A stretch of 23,085 nt of DNA from Bacillota bacterium (GTDB lineage: Bacteria > Bacillota > Clostridia > Saccharofermentanales > DTU023), in contig JAFAAL010000040.1 of the NCBI GenBank assembly GCA_023426575.1, positions 1 through 23,085 on the forward strand, given 5' to 3'. The position numbers and the translations under genes are program-made. This document shows positions 6,261 through 14,041 of the stretch, in pieces (the stretch's first letter is position 1; each line of letters opens with the position of its first letter). Below the pieces are notes generated by a model. It was not told the DNA's origin. It saw only the letters and a list, made by a program, of their open reading frames with translations, and did not search any database.

Positions 6261-7640
6261 ATGGATTACAAGAAGTATCCCGCAGAACCATTCCGCATCA
6301 AGATGGTTGAGACCGTCTCGATGAACACCCGCGAGGAGCGCGAAGAAGTCGCCAAGAGAGCTGGTTACAATACCTTCCTCATCGACTCACAAGACGTCTA
6401 TATCGATCTTCTGACCGACTCTGGCACCAACGCGATGAGTGACCGCCAGTGGGCAGGTCTGATGGTGGGTGACGAGGCGTATGCCGGCAGCCGCAACTTC
6501 AAGCATCTCGAGGCCACAGTCCAAGACATCTTTGGCTTCAAGCACATCGTCCCGACGCACCAGGGCCGCGGTGCTGAGAATATCCTCTCCAAGATCGCGA
6601 TCAAGCCTGGCCAGTATGTCCCTGGCAATATGTACTTTACGACGACCCGCTTCCACCAGGAATACAATGGCGGTATCTTCGTCGACATCATTCGTGACGA
6701 GGCCCACGACGCCGCTCTCGACGTCCCCTTCAAGGGCGATATCGATCTCAATAAACTCGAAAAATTAATCGAGGAAAAGGGCGCCGAGAACATCGCCTAT
6801 GTCTGTCTCGCCGTTACCGTCAACCTCGCCGGGGGCCAGCCCGTCTCGATGCAAAACATGAAAGACGTTCGCGCGCTCACTGAGAAACACGGCATCAAGG
6901 TCTTCTACGATGCGACGCGCTGTGTCGAGAACGCCTACTTTATCAAGGAACAAGAAGAGGGCTACGCCGACAAGAGCATCAAGGAAATCGTCCAAGAGAT
7001 GTTCTCCTACGCCGACGGCTGCACCATGTCCGGCAAGAAGGACTGCATCGTCAACATCGGCGGCTTCCTCTGCATGAACGATGATGAACTCTTCCAGGCC
7101 GCCAAGGAACTGGTCGTCGTCTTCGAGGGCATGCCCTCCTACGGCGGTATGGCCGGTCGCGACATGGAGGCGATGGCCATCGGTCTCCAAGAGGCCATGC
7201 AATTTGAATATATCCAGCACCGCGTCCTCCAGGTCCGCTATCTCGGCGAGGGTCTCAAGGCCAACGGCGTCCCCATCATCGAGCCCGTCGGTGGCCATGC
7301 CGTCTTCCTCGACGCACGCCGCTTCTGCCCGCACCTGAAGCAAGAAGAGTTCCCCGCCCAGGCCCTGGCCAACGAGCTCTATATCGAGTCTGGCGTCCGC
7401 TCCATGGAGCGCGGCATCGTCTCGGCTGGCCGTGACAAGAACACGGGCGAGAACCACGCGCCCAAGCTCGAGACCGTCCGCCTGACGATCCCCCGCCGCG
7501 TCTACACCTATTCGCACATGGACATCGTCATCGAGGCCGTCTCTAAGCTCTACCGCCACAAGGAAGACATCCGCGGTCTGCGCTTTGTCTACGAGCCGAA
7601 GCAGCTGCGCTTCTTCACCGCTCGCTTTGAGCATATCTAA
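6261..7640 (+). CDS. tpl: Tyrosine phenol-lyase (beta-tyrosinase)
   Basis: A 459-residue PLP enzyme that splits L-tyrosine into phenol, pyruvate and ammonia. It aligns through its whole length with the Citrobacter freundii enzyme as I remember it, shifted by three residues. The PLP lysine is Lys260 in TMSGKKD; other matching positions are Tyr74, Arg103, Asp217 and the potassium-site region. Thr127, Arg384 (SMERG) and Phe451 (RFFTARF) are those that separate tyrosine phenol-lyase from tryptophanase, so the assignment is firm. AGGAGG eight bases before ATG fixes the start. The gene stands alone with its own promoter and terminator; no tyrosine permease is next to it. Codons end strongly in C, as in a highly expressed gene. 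Confidence 0.97.
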   Translation: MDYKKYPAEPFRIKMVETVSMNTREEREEVAKRAGYNTFLIDSQDVYIDLLTDSGTNAMSDRQWAGLMVGDEAYAGSRNFKHLEATVQDIFGFKHIVPTHQGRGAENILSKIAIKPGQYVPGNMYFTTTRFHQEYNGGIFVDIIRDEAHDAALDVPFKGDIDLNKLEKLIEEKGAENIAYVCLAVTVNLAGGQPVSMQNMKDVRALTEKHGIKVFYDATRCVENAYFIKEQEEGYADKSIKEIVQEMFSYADGCTMSGKKDCIVNIGGFLCMNDDELFQAAKELVVVFEGMPSYGGMAGRDMEAMAIGLQEAMQFEYIQHRVLQVRYLGEGLKANGVPIIEPVGGHAVFLDARRFCPHLKQEEFPAQALANELYIESGVRSMERGIVSAGRDKNTGENHAPKLETVRLTIPRRVYTYSHMDIVIEAVSKLYRHKEDIRGLRFVYEPKQLRFFTARFEHI

Positions 7641-7661
7641 GTCTTAAAAGAGGCGATAAAG

Positions 7662-7695
7662 AATGGGGAGTGATGATCACTCCCCATTTTCTTTT
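7662..7695 (+). terminator. Strong terminator of tpl, overlapping the end of citC
   Basis: A perfect 12-base-pair hairpin (7662-7673 with 7677-7688, loop TGA) is followed by TTCTTTT, giving a strong terminator for tpl. The right arm contains the TGA stop of the convergent citC-like gene (7677-7679). In the other direction the hairpin is followed by only a weak T stretch (CATTCTTTAT), so it may also end the long minus-strand transcript. Confidence 0.9.
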
Positions 7696-8735
7696 GTCAA
7701 GATGGCGATGGACTCAGGTGGCAAGTAGCGCTCAAGCGCTGCACGGCAGTCTGGACTCTGCCAGCAATCGGCCTGGGCGAGGAGCGCACGGACCTTGCTC
7801 GCCGAGATGATGTCGCCGTCGGCCGTGGTAAAACGTGGAATCAGGCGCACGGCATAGTCGCGGGCTCGCTGCAAGATGATCTCGTTGTAGATGGCGGTCT
7901 CGTGGGAATAGGGCTCTGTGCCGAGGTAGCGCGTGCCAAGATTCAATTCGAGGGCAATGAGGCGAAAGATCTCCGCATCGAGAGCGGCCTGGCTGCGCAG
8001 AGCCTCGTCTGAGCCAGAAAAAAAATAGCCTGGAAAACTGGCCCGCGAGACCAGCCAGGGCCCCGTCGGGTGCACGCAGAGGCGAGCTCTCTTGGCAGCG
8101 ACAGCTCTTAAAATCGCCTCGCGCGTCGCAAAGGGGATGGAGGACTCAGGCGCCGAGAGCAAGAAGACGTGGACATAGTCCTGCTCGGCAAGGGCCAGGT
8201 CGATCAAGGCGAGATGCCCTCGCGTCAGCGGATTGAGATTCATGACCAGAGCCCCCTGGCGGCTGCGGCGAAAATTCTCGCCCCACTCTGCCTCCGCCGC
8301 CTGGACCCGCTCTCTTAAATAAAGGGAAAAAGCCTCCCCAGGCGTACAGAGCAAGGCGGTCGGGAGAATCCCCTCGCCCGCCTTGGACTCGGCGACAAGA
8401 GAGAAGCCGAGGGAGATGAACTTCTTGCTGTTGGAGGCTTTTGTCACTATGAAAATGGGACTGCCTGGAGATTTTTGCAGGATTCTCTCCTGCAGTTCTG
8501 AGACGAGGAGCGCCATGTAGCCCTCACCCTCGAACTCTGGGGCCACGGCCAGTGAGCGCAGGCTCTGACCTGCCAGGCCGCCCGCCGCCACTATCTGACC
8601 ATCGCGCCGCAGGACGTAGAGGGCCTCGAGATCCTGGTCTCGCGTGATCCCTGTCTCTTCATAGAGCCGCAAAACTTGCGCCTGGCCCTCGCGGTCGAAG
8701 TCGGAGAGGCGCTCGATGGACTCCCCGTAGTGCAT
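7677..8735 (-). CDS. citC: [Citrate (pro-3S)-lyase] ligase, CitC-like
   Basis: A 352-residue protein with two domains. Residues about 1-135 form a GNAT-like acyltransferase domain (RSLAVAPEFEGEGYMALLV). Residues about 160-345 form a nucleotidyltransferase domain with the HxGH-type motif in MNLNPLTRGHLALI (171-174), FPGYFFS, LGTEPYS and ISASKVR (310-316), the pattern of CitC. That enzyme uses ATP and acetate to acetylate the prosthetic group of citrate lyase. No citD, citE, citF or citX is in the window, so its target is not evident here. The ATG at 8735 follows directly on the TAG of the lipoprotein gene (TAGATG), with only a weak ribosome site, suggesting translational coupling. Last gene of the long minus-strand run. 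Confidence 0.88.
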   Translation of the reverse strand: MHYGESIERLSDFDREGQAQVLRLYEETGITRDQDLEALYVLRRDGQIVAAGGLAGQSLRSLAVAPEFEGEGYMALLVSELQERILQKSPGSPIFIVTKASNSKKFISLGFSLVAESKAGEGILPTALLCTPGEAFSLYLRERVQAAEAEWGENFRRSRQGALVMNLNPLTRGHLALIDLALAEQDYVHVFLLSAPESSIPFATREAILRAVAAKRARLCVHPTGPWLVSRASFPGYFFSGSDEALRSQAALDAEIFRLIALELNLGTRYLGTEPYSHETAIYNEIILQRARDYAVRLIPRFTTADGDIISASKVRALLAQADCWQSPDCRAALERYLPPESIAILTKENGE

Positions 8736-9722
8736 CTAGTCGTTGACGATCTCGTAGATCGCCGGGATGCGGAAGTAGCGCTCTTCCACCTCATTTTTGA
8801 GTTCTAGGATCTCGATGTCACTCGTAACCTTGCCGTCCTCGATCAGGCGGTGCCCCAGGGGGAGACCCGCCTGGTCAAAATAGTAGCGGACATAGCTGTC
8901 CTCGCCGCTCCTGTACTCTTCGAAGACGGCGTCGTGGTCGTGGAACTTGGCCTCTCCATTGCCCGTGTAGACGAGCTTGGCCGCCCCCTTGCCGAGCTGG
9001 GCAAAGGCATAGGCGGAGATCTCCTTGGTCACCTTGGCATTGACGGGGAGCTTTAAGGCGATGTATGAATCGCGATCGAGGAGGTAAAAGGCTGAGTTTT
9101 CAGGCTTGACGATAATCTGCTCCTCAGCATCGCGATTGAGTTTCAAATAGACGCGGTCTCTAGAGAGCAGCAGGAGCATTTCCTGCTTGACCTCGTCGTT
9201 CTGCCATTCACGGTAGTTAAAGTAGACGGGGTCGAGGGCCAGGAGATCAAAGAACTGCTGCGCCAGGTGCCCGCTCACACCCGTCGGCTGGTCGAGATCG
9301 ACCTCCTTGAGGGGGACCTTGGGCTCGTCGGGGATGGCCTTCTTGGGCTCATTCGACTTGGACTTGCGCTTCTTCTCAGTGCTCGTTGTCTCAGTCTTCT
9401 CATCTTGCTCAGAGGCAGAGCTCTCTGTCTTATCCTGCTCTGTCTCCTCGCTCTTCTCACTCTTGCCCTCACTGCCCTCTTCTCTGCTGGACTCTTCGTC
9501 CGCAGAACTGCGAGCGGTCGTCGTGGCGCGCAGAATCGCCTCGGTCGGCGCTGGCGTCGTCTTTTCGGGGAGGTCGATGGGCGCAGGCGTGCTGACCTCC
9601 GCCAGCGGGGCCTGGGTGCTCAGTGATTTGAGATCGCGATCAGAACCCTGCTTGGCCTCACGGCCGCAGGCGACGAACGAGATGAGTAAGATGAGAGCGA
9701 TTAAAATTTTTAGCTGTTTCAA
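8736..9722 (-). CDS. Lipoprotein with acidic low-complexity linker and LolA-like domain
   Basis: A 328-residue exported lipoprotein if started at TTG 9722, which has GAGG seven bases upstream and lies just after the PBP stop. The resulting N-terminus MKQLKILIALILLISFVAC is a classic lipoprotein signal with Cys19 as the acylated residue (Phe at -3 is unusual). Residues about 35-135 are a Ser/Thr/Pro then Glu/Ser/Lys-rich linker. Residues about 145-328 form a beta-rich domain (YFDQAGLPLGHRLIEDGK, YFRIPAIYEIVND) that resembles LolA/DUF4412-type lipid-binding folds by pattern only. It follows a lipoprotein PBP in one transcript, so an outside-membrane role in wall synthesis is plausible. Confidence 0.8.
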   Translation of the reverse strand: MKQLKILIALILLISFVACGREAKQGSDRDLKSLSTQAPLAEVSTPAPIDLPEKTTPAPTEAILRATTTARSSADEESSREEGSEGKSEKSEETEQDKTESSASEQDEKTETTSTEKKRKSKSNEPKKAIPDEPKVPLKEVDLDQPTGVSGHLAQQFFDLLALDPVYFNYREWQNDEVKQEMLLLLSRDRVYLKLNRDAEEQIIVKPENSAFYLLDRDSYIALKLPVNAKVTKEISAYAFAQLGKGAAKLVYTGNGEAKFHDHDAVFEEYRSGEDSYVRYYFDQAGLPLGHRLIEDGKVTSDIEILELKNEVEERYFRIPAIYEIVND

Positions 9723-9726
9723 TCGT

Positions 9727-11808
9727 TTACCTCGTGTTCTTTCTCGCCAAGTGGCGCGAGATGATCTCGAGACAGTCGGCGAAATGTTCGTGGCAATACG
9801 TGGCCTCATGATCCTGGGCAGAGAGCAGGCAGAGGGCGAGAACCGCCTCTGGCTGTGCCTGATCATAACCTACGAACCAACTATTATACTGCATTTTTCC
9901 CTCGCTATCGAGACCGATCTCCGCGGTGCCCGATTTGCCGGCGATTTTGAGGCCCTTGCGCTCCATGGCCTGGGCATAGCGTTCGGTGACGACCCCGCGC
10001 AGGGCGCGCTGCAAGAGTTGGCGCTCAGACGCTGAGAGGGCGAGCTTTGCGCGAGCTGGAAAATCTTCTTCCAGGAGCATCTTGGGCTCTGGGACCTGGC
10101 CCGTCAGGATGGCACTATAGATGGCACAGAGCTCGACCGGATTGACCAAGACTTGGCCCTGGCCGTAGGCGGTATCGCCGAGGAGAACATCGGCATCGAG
10201 CTCCGCGGCCTGGGCGATCGATGAGTTCAAGAAGGGATAGGCCGTCCGAAAGGGCTGACCAAAGGCGAGGGACTCCAGCCCCTCGAGATAGGAGGCGGCA
10301 CCGAGTTCAATCGCCACCTGGGCGAAGTAGATATTGTCAGAGTAGATCAGCGCCTCTTCGAGGTCGAGAGGCGTCTCAATCTGGGCGACGCGACGCACCT
10401 TGTAGTCGCCCCAAGAGGCATCCTTCTGCCAGCTCTCCCCTCTAATCTCTCGCCCCTCCTCGGGCTGAAAGTGAGGATCCGTCAAAAAGGCGAGGGCCGA
10501 GAGGACCTTTTGCGTCGACCCCGGCGTATAGAGCGCATTGAATTTGTTGTAGAGCGGCAGACGGGGATCTGTGACGAGCGTTTCATAGTCTCTAGTGGCA
10601 ATGCCATTTATAAAGAGCGTCGGATCATAGCTCGGCGTCGAGATCGTCGCCATGACAGTCCCGTCCTCGGGATTGAGGACAATGCCCGCAAAGACATCGT
10701 CTTCTCCCCTGAGCTCGACCATGAGACTCTTCTGGAGCTCGGCGTCGATCGTCAAGTGGAGATCTTCTCCAGGGATGAGGGGTGATTCGAGGAGGATCAG
10801 TTCCTCTTCCCCCGTGACATAGAGTTGGAAACCATTTTGGCCACGCAATCTGCGGTCAAAGATCTGCTCGATACCCGTCTTGCCAATTTCTTGCTGCGGG
10901 CTGAGGTCCTTGTTTTCAGGACGTGCCAGATCTTCGACACTGACGGGCCCGATATAGCCGAGGAGGATCGCCAGATCCTCGCCATAGGGATAAGAGCGGC
11001 CAGAGGTCGGCTCCACCCTCAGCCTAAAGTCTCGGAGCTTTTGATAGGTCTCTGCATCGACTTCTGGCCAGGTGACCAGGGGAACAAAGCTGTCCTCCGT
11101 CACCCAAGTTGCCTGAATTTTCTCTTGGAGGATCTCGACCTCTGTCTTGAGCAGTTCGGCTATCGCGGGAAGCTCCCCGAGATTCAAATCGGCAGGGACA
11201 ATGCCGATTTGGTACTGGACGACATTGGCGGCGAGGCTGCGACCCTCCCGGTCAAAGATCTCGCCCCGCTTGGCGACGAGGTCACGGACGCGGACGGTGC
11301 CGCGCTCGTGGAGACCTGGAACGATGATGCCAGGCTGCCAGTCGAGCTCCCAGCGCCCGCTCTTGTGATTGTAGATCAGGCTGAAGCTCTGCTCCTTGGA
11401 GATCGTGCCGAGTTGGCAATCCATCTCGATCTCCGCCATGTAGATGCGTCGCGCCTCCTCCGGGAGGAGCTTGAGGCATTCGACATTTTGATAGCGCACG
11501 GCGGAGATGCCGAGATTCTCATGGATCTTCTTGTGGCGCTCGACGATCTGCTCGCGGCCGAAGCGGCGAATGGCATCGGGATGAACTTTATTATAGATGT
11601 CCTCGGGCTGATCGAGTTCTAAGGTCTCGAGCAAGAGCTCGAGATCTTCATCCGCCGCTGGCAAGTCCAGCTGACTCTTGTCCGTGCTGGACACGCTCTC
11701 TTCATGGGGCGACTTGAGAAAACTCTGAGAACACGCCGTGAGGAGATAGAGCATCAGGAGGCCCAGAGGGATGAGGACCACGAGCTGTTTCAAATGACTT
11801 CGCCGCAT
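9727..11808 (-). CDS. Class B1 penicillin-binding protein (MecA/PBP3-like), lipoprotein
   Basis: A 693-residue peptidoglycan D,D-transpeptidase. The N-terminus ends in YLLTAC with Cys26, so it is predicted to be a lipoprotein like B. subtilis PbpC and S. aureus MecA. Residues about 50-160 fit the MecA N-terminal NTF2-like domain, 165-345 the PBP dimerization domain (KRGEIFDREGRSLA, IGKTGIEQIFD), and 350-690 the transpeptidase domain with STQK (Ser431 nucleophile), SDN (490-492) and KSGTAE (625-627). Class B1 enzymes often have low beta-lactam affinity; that is family knowledge, not shown here. GAGG eight bases before the ATG sets the start, 15 bases after ddl, which makes its substrate terminus. 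Confidence 0.93.
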   Translation of the reverse strand: MRRSHLKQLVVLIPLGLLMLYLLTACSQSFLKSPHEESVSSTDKSQLDLPAADEDLELLLETLELDQPEDIYNKVHPDAIRRFGREQIVERHKKIHENLGISAVRYQNVECLKLLPEEARRIYMAEIEMDCQLGTISKEQSFSLIYNHKSGRWELDWQPGIIVPGLHERGTVRVRDLVAKRGEIFDREGRSLAANVVQYQIGIVPADLNLGELPAIAELLKTEVEILQEKIQATWVTEDSFVPLVTWPEVDAETYQKLRDFRLRVEPTSGRSYPYGEDLAILLGYIGPVSVEDLARPENKDLSPQQEIGKTGIEQIFDRRLRGQNGFQLYVTGEEELILLESPLIPGEDLHLTIDAELQKSLMVELRGEDDVFAGIVLNPEDGTVMATISTPSYDPTLFINGIATRDYETLVTDPRLPLYNKFNALYTPGSTQKVLSALAFLTDPHFQPEEGREIRGESWQKDASWGDYKVRRVAQIETPLDLEEALIYSDNIYFAQVAIELGAASYLEGLESLAFGQPFRTAYPFLNSSIAQAAELDADVLLGDTAYGQGQVLVNPVELCAIYSAILTGQVPEPKMLLEEDFPARAKLALSASERQLLQRALRGVVTERYAQAMERKGLKIAGKSGTAEIGLDSEGKMQYNSWFVGYDQAQPEAVLALCLLSAQDHEATYCHEHFADCLEIISRHLARKNTR

Positions 11809-11823
11809 AAAAGGCGCCTCAAA

Positions 11824-12894
11824 TTACCCCTTGCCCGCGAAGGCATTGTCGAGCAATGCCCGCATGAGCTCCACTTCGGGGTAGCCAGCGAGGGCCAAAA
11901 GCTTCGGGTACATCGATATCGCCGTGAAGCCAGGAATGGTATTGACTTCATTGAGGTAGATCTCGCCATTCTCACAGTAGAAGAAGTCGACGCGGGCGAG
12001 GCCGTGGCAATGCGCACTGCGGAAGGCGAGCTTGGCGTATTCCAACATCTCGTTATAGGCCGCAGGGGGAATCTGTGCGGGAATGATCAGGCGCGAGCCG
12101 AGGTCCATATACTTGGCATCATAGTCATAGAACTCATGGGCGGAGATGATCTCGCCAGCGGGTGAGACGATGAGCTTGCGCTCGGCATCGCCGAGTTCGA
12201 GGACTGCCAGTTCAATCTCGCGGCCGACGATCGTCTCCTCGATGACAATCTTGCTGTCATAGAAGAAGGCTGCGTCGATGGCCTCCTTGAGGTGGGCGCG
12301 GGTGCTGACCTTGGAAATGCCGACCGATGACCCCGCATTGGCAGGCTTGACAAAGAGTGGATAGGAAAGTTCCGCCTCGATGTGGTCGAGCTGGCGCTCA
12401 GGATCTGGCCTGTAGCGGCGCTCACGGAGCCAGAGCCACTTGGCCTGGGGGATGGCCAGCTGGTCAAAGAGTTGGCGGGCCACGGCCTTGTCGAGGCAGA
12501 TGGCCGAGCCGAGGACGCCCGCCCCGACGTAAGGCAGCTTCATCATCTCAAAGAGGGACTGAAGTGTCCCATCCTCACCATAGGCCCCGTGCACGCAGGG
12601 GAAGGCGACATCGAGCGGGTGAAATTTATAAGTCGTAAAGCCCTCGGTGTAGAAACCGGGATCGCTGGGGTCGAGGTTCCAATAGATCTGCTTGACGTCC
12701 TCTTCTGTCCAGCGGTCGGCCTCAATGGCCTCAAGCTCTCCCGTGAAGTGGAAGAATTTCCCCTCACGACTGATGCCGATGAGTTCAATCTCTAGATCCT
12801 GGAGCTTAGACAGGGCGCCATAGACATAGATCACTGACTTGAGGGAGATCTCGTACTCACTCGAGACCCCGCCGAAGAACAGACCGACCTTCAC
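11824..12894 (-). CDS. ddl: D-alanine-D-alanine ligase
   Basis: A 356-residue ATP-grasp enzyme that joins two D-alanines for the peptidoglycan stem peptide. Visible motifs are LFFGGVSSEYEISL near the N-terminus (conserved Glu13), the GSSVGIS loop (188-194), YDYDAKY (256-262, with the Lys-Tyr pair of D-Ala-D-Ala rather than D-lactate ligases), GLARVDFF (298-305) and NEVNTIPGFT (315-324). The start is GTG at 12894, overlapping the upstream stop as GTGA, with AAGGAG eight bases before it. The Tyr in SSEYE replaces the more usual His. The omega-loop argues against a VanA-like depsipeptide ligase. Next to the PBP that uses its product. Confidence 0.95.
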   Translation of the reverse strand: MKVGLFFGGVSSEYEISLKSVIYVYGALSKLQDLEIELIGISREGKFFHFTGELEAIEADRWTEEDVKQIYWNLDPSDPGFYTEGFTTYKFHPLDVAFPCVHGAYGEDGTLQSLFEMMKLPYVGAGVLGSAICLDKAVARQLFDQLAIPQAKWLWLRERRYRPDPERQLDHIEAELSYPLFVKPANAGSSVGISKVSTRAHLKEAIDAAFFYDSKIVIEETIVGREIELAVLELGDAERKLIVSPAGEIISAHEFYDYDAKYMDLGSRLIIPAQIPPAAYNEMLEYAKLAFRSAHCHGLARVDFFYCENGEIYLNEVNTIPGFTAISMYPKLLALAGYPEVELMRALLDNAFAGKG

Positions 12895-13526
12895 TGTTCG
12901 ATCTCCTTTTTATTGCGCTGGATGAAGACAAGCATCTCCGTCAGCTGGTCCTCGAGGTCGACCAGAACGTTCTTGGCATAGTCGATCACCTGATTTTCGA
13001 TCGAGCGCGCTCTCTGGTCGGCGGAGGTCAGAATGGACTTGGCCTCGTGCTTGGCCTGCTGGGTGACCTCGTGCTCGTCGATCATCCGCGTCATCTGCTG
13101 TTCGGCCTCGCGCATGATCTGCTCGGCCTCCTTGCGCGCCTCGGCGATGAGCTGGCGGTTCTGCTGGAGGAGCCAGCGAGCCTGTCGAAGTTCCTCGGGC
13201 AGATTCTCACGGATGACCCTGATCATGAAGAGCATTTCCTCGCGATCGACCAGGACCTGGTCAGAAAAGGGCATCTTCTTACCCTCGGAGATCTGGTCCT
13301 CCATGCGGTTGAGCACGGAGAAGACACTCTTCTCGATGCCCTGGCGATCCTCCCCCGCCCCTTCGCTGCGCTCAGGGCGCACGGGGCGCTGCGGACTGGT
13401 CTTCTGACTCAGTCGCGCGTCATCGGGACGGAGCCGCCGCTGGGGCGCCGTGTGTTGGCTGATGGGCTGACGCCGCTGCTCAATCTGCGGGAAATCCGGC
13501 TTGTCGTGACCAAATTGCTGATCCAT
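12891..13526 (-). CDS. Conserved clostridial coiled-coil protein next to coaD (AtpF/DivIVA-like)
   Basis: A 211-residue soluble protein. Residues about 66-211 match in pattern the coiled-coil protein often annotated as ATPase that follows coaD in many Clostridia: MPFSDQVLVDREEML, NLPEELRQARWLL, then a long Ala/Glu/Lys helix of the F0F1 subunit b or DivIVA type (IAEARKEAEQIMREAEQQ). The role is unknown; a cell-division or membrane-scaffold role has been assumed from the coiled coil. Residues 1-65 are an extra Gln/Arg/Pro-rich, probably disordered extension not typical of the family. It overlaps ddl by four bases and starts two bases after coaD, with GAGGGAG as ribosome site. Confidence 0.8.
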   Translation of the reverse strand: MDQQFGHDKPDFPQIEQRRQPISQHTAPQRRLRPDDARLSQKTSPQRPVRPERSEGAGEDRQGIEKSVFSVLNRMEDQISEGKKMPFSDQVLVDREEMLFMIRVIRENLPEELRQARWLLQQNRQLIAEARKEAEQIMREAEQQMTRMIDEHEVTQQAKHEAKSILTSADQRARSIENQVIDYAKNVLVDLEDQLTEMLVFIQRNKKEIEQ

Positions 13527-13528
13527 CT

Positions 13529-14041
13529 CTACTCCCTCTCGCCCCCTCGGGGCTCTGTTCTCTTCTCTTTATACAGTTCTCTTGCGTGCGCGGCGATGAC
13601 GGGGGCTGGCAATATGGCCGAGAGATCCGCACCGAGCTCTGCGAGTTCTCGGGCGAGCGAGGAGCTCATCCAAGACTCTTCTGGCCGCGAGAGAAGCAAG
13701 ATGGTCTCCAGCTGCGGACAGAGGAGGCGGTTGATCTCTGCCATGCTCTGCTCGTAGAGGAGGTCATTCGTATTTCTCAGTCCGCGCAAAACTGCATCTG
13801 CCCGGCTCTCACGAAAATAATCGGCCAAGAGACCAGGCCATGAATCAATCCTAATATTAGCATAATTACTTAAGGCCGTACACGCAAAGCGCATCCGCTC
13901 TTCCAAGCTGTAATAGGCGCGCTTTTGACTGTTCTCTGCAAAGAGCACGACGAGCTCGTCTGCCAGGCTGGCGGCGCGGATACAGAGCGCGAGATGCGCC
14001 TTGGTAAAGGGGTCAAAACTCCCCGGATAGATGATCTTCAT
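13529..14041 (-). CDS. coaD: Phosphopantetheine adenylyltransferase
   Basis: A 170-residue enzyme that makes dephospho-CoA from 4'-phosphopantetheine and ATP, the fourth step of CoA synthesis. The start MKIIYPGSFDPFTKAHL fits the family, with ATG at 14041 and GGAGG upstream, inside the end of rsmD (29-base overlap). The nucleotide-binding T/HxGH motif reads TKAH (13-16), so the glycine is alanine. Other conserved blocks are LRGLRNTNDLLYE (85-97) and the WMSSSLARE segment (124-132), where the usual ISSS-V-RE is seen. The order rsmD-coaD is common in Firmicutes. Slightly longer than usual because of a charged C-terminal tail. Confidence 0.93.
   Translation of the reverse strand: MKIIYPGSFDPFTKAHLALCIRAASLADELVVLFAENSQKRAYYSLEERMRFACTALSNYANIRIDSWPGLLADYFRESRADAVLRGLRNTNDLLYEQSMAEINRLLCPQLETILLLSRPEESWMSSSLARELAELGADLSAILPAPVIAAHARELYKEKRTEPRGGERE

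Noticed and set aside
6765..7634. Long minus-strand frame (289 codons) opposite tpl
   Set aside because: It is the mirror of C-ending codons in tpl; low-complexity Asp/Val/Leu-rich product and no ribosome site.
9723..9866. N-terminal extension of the lipoprotein
   Set aside because: It overlaps the PBP gene end and would hide the lipoprotein signal; TTG at 9722 has a ribosome site and gives a proper signal peptide.
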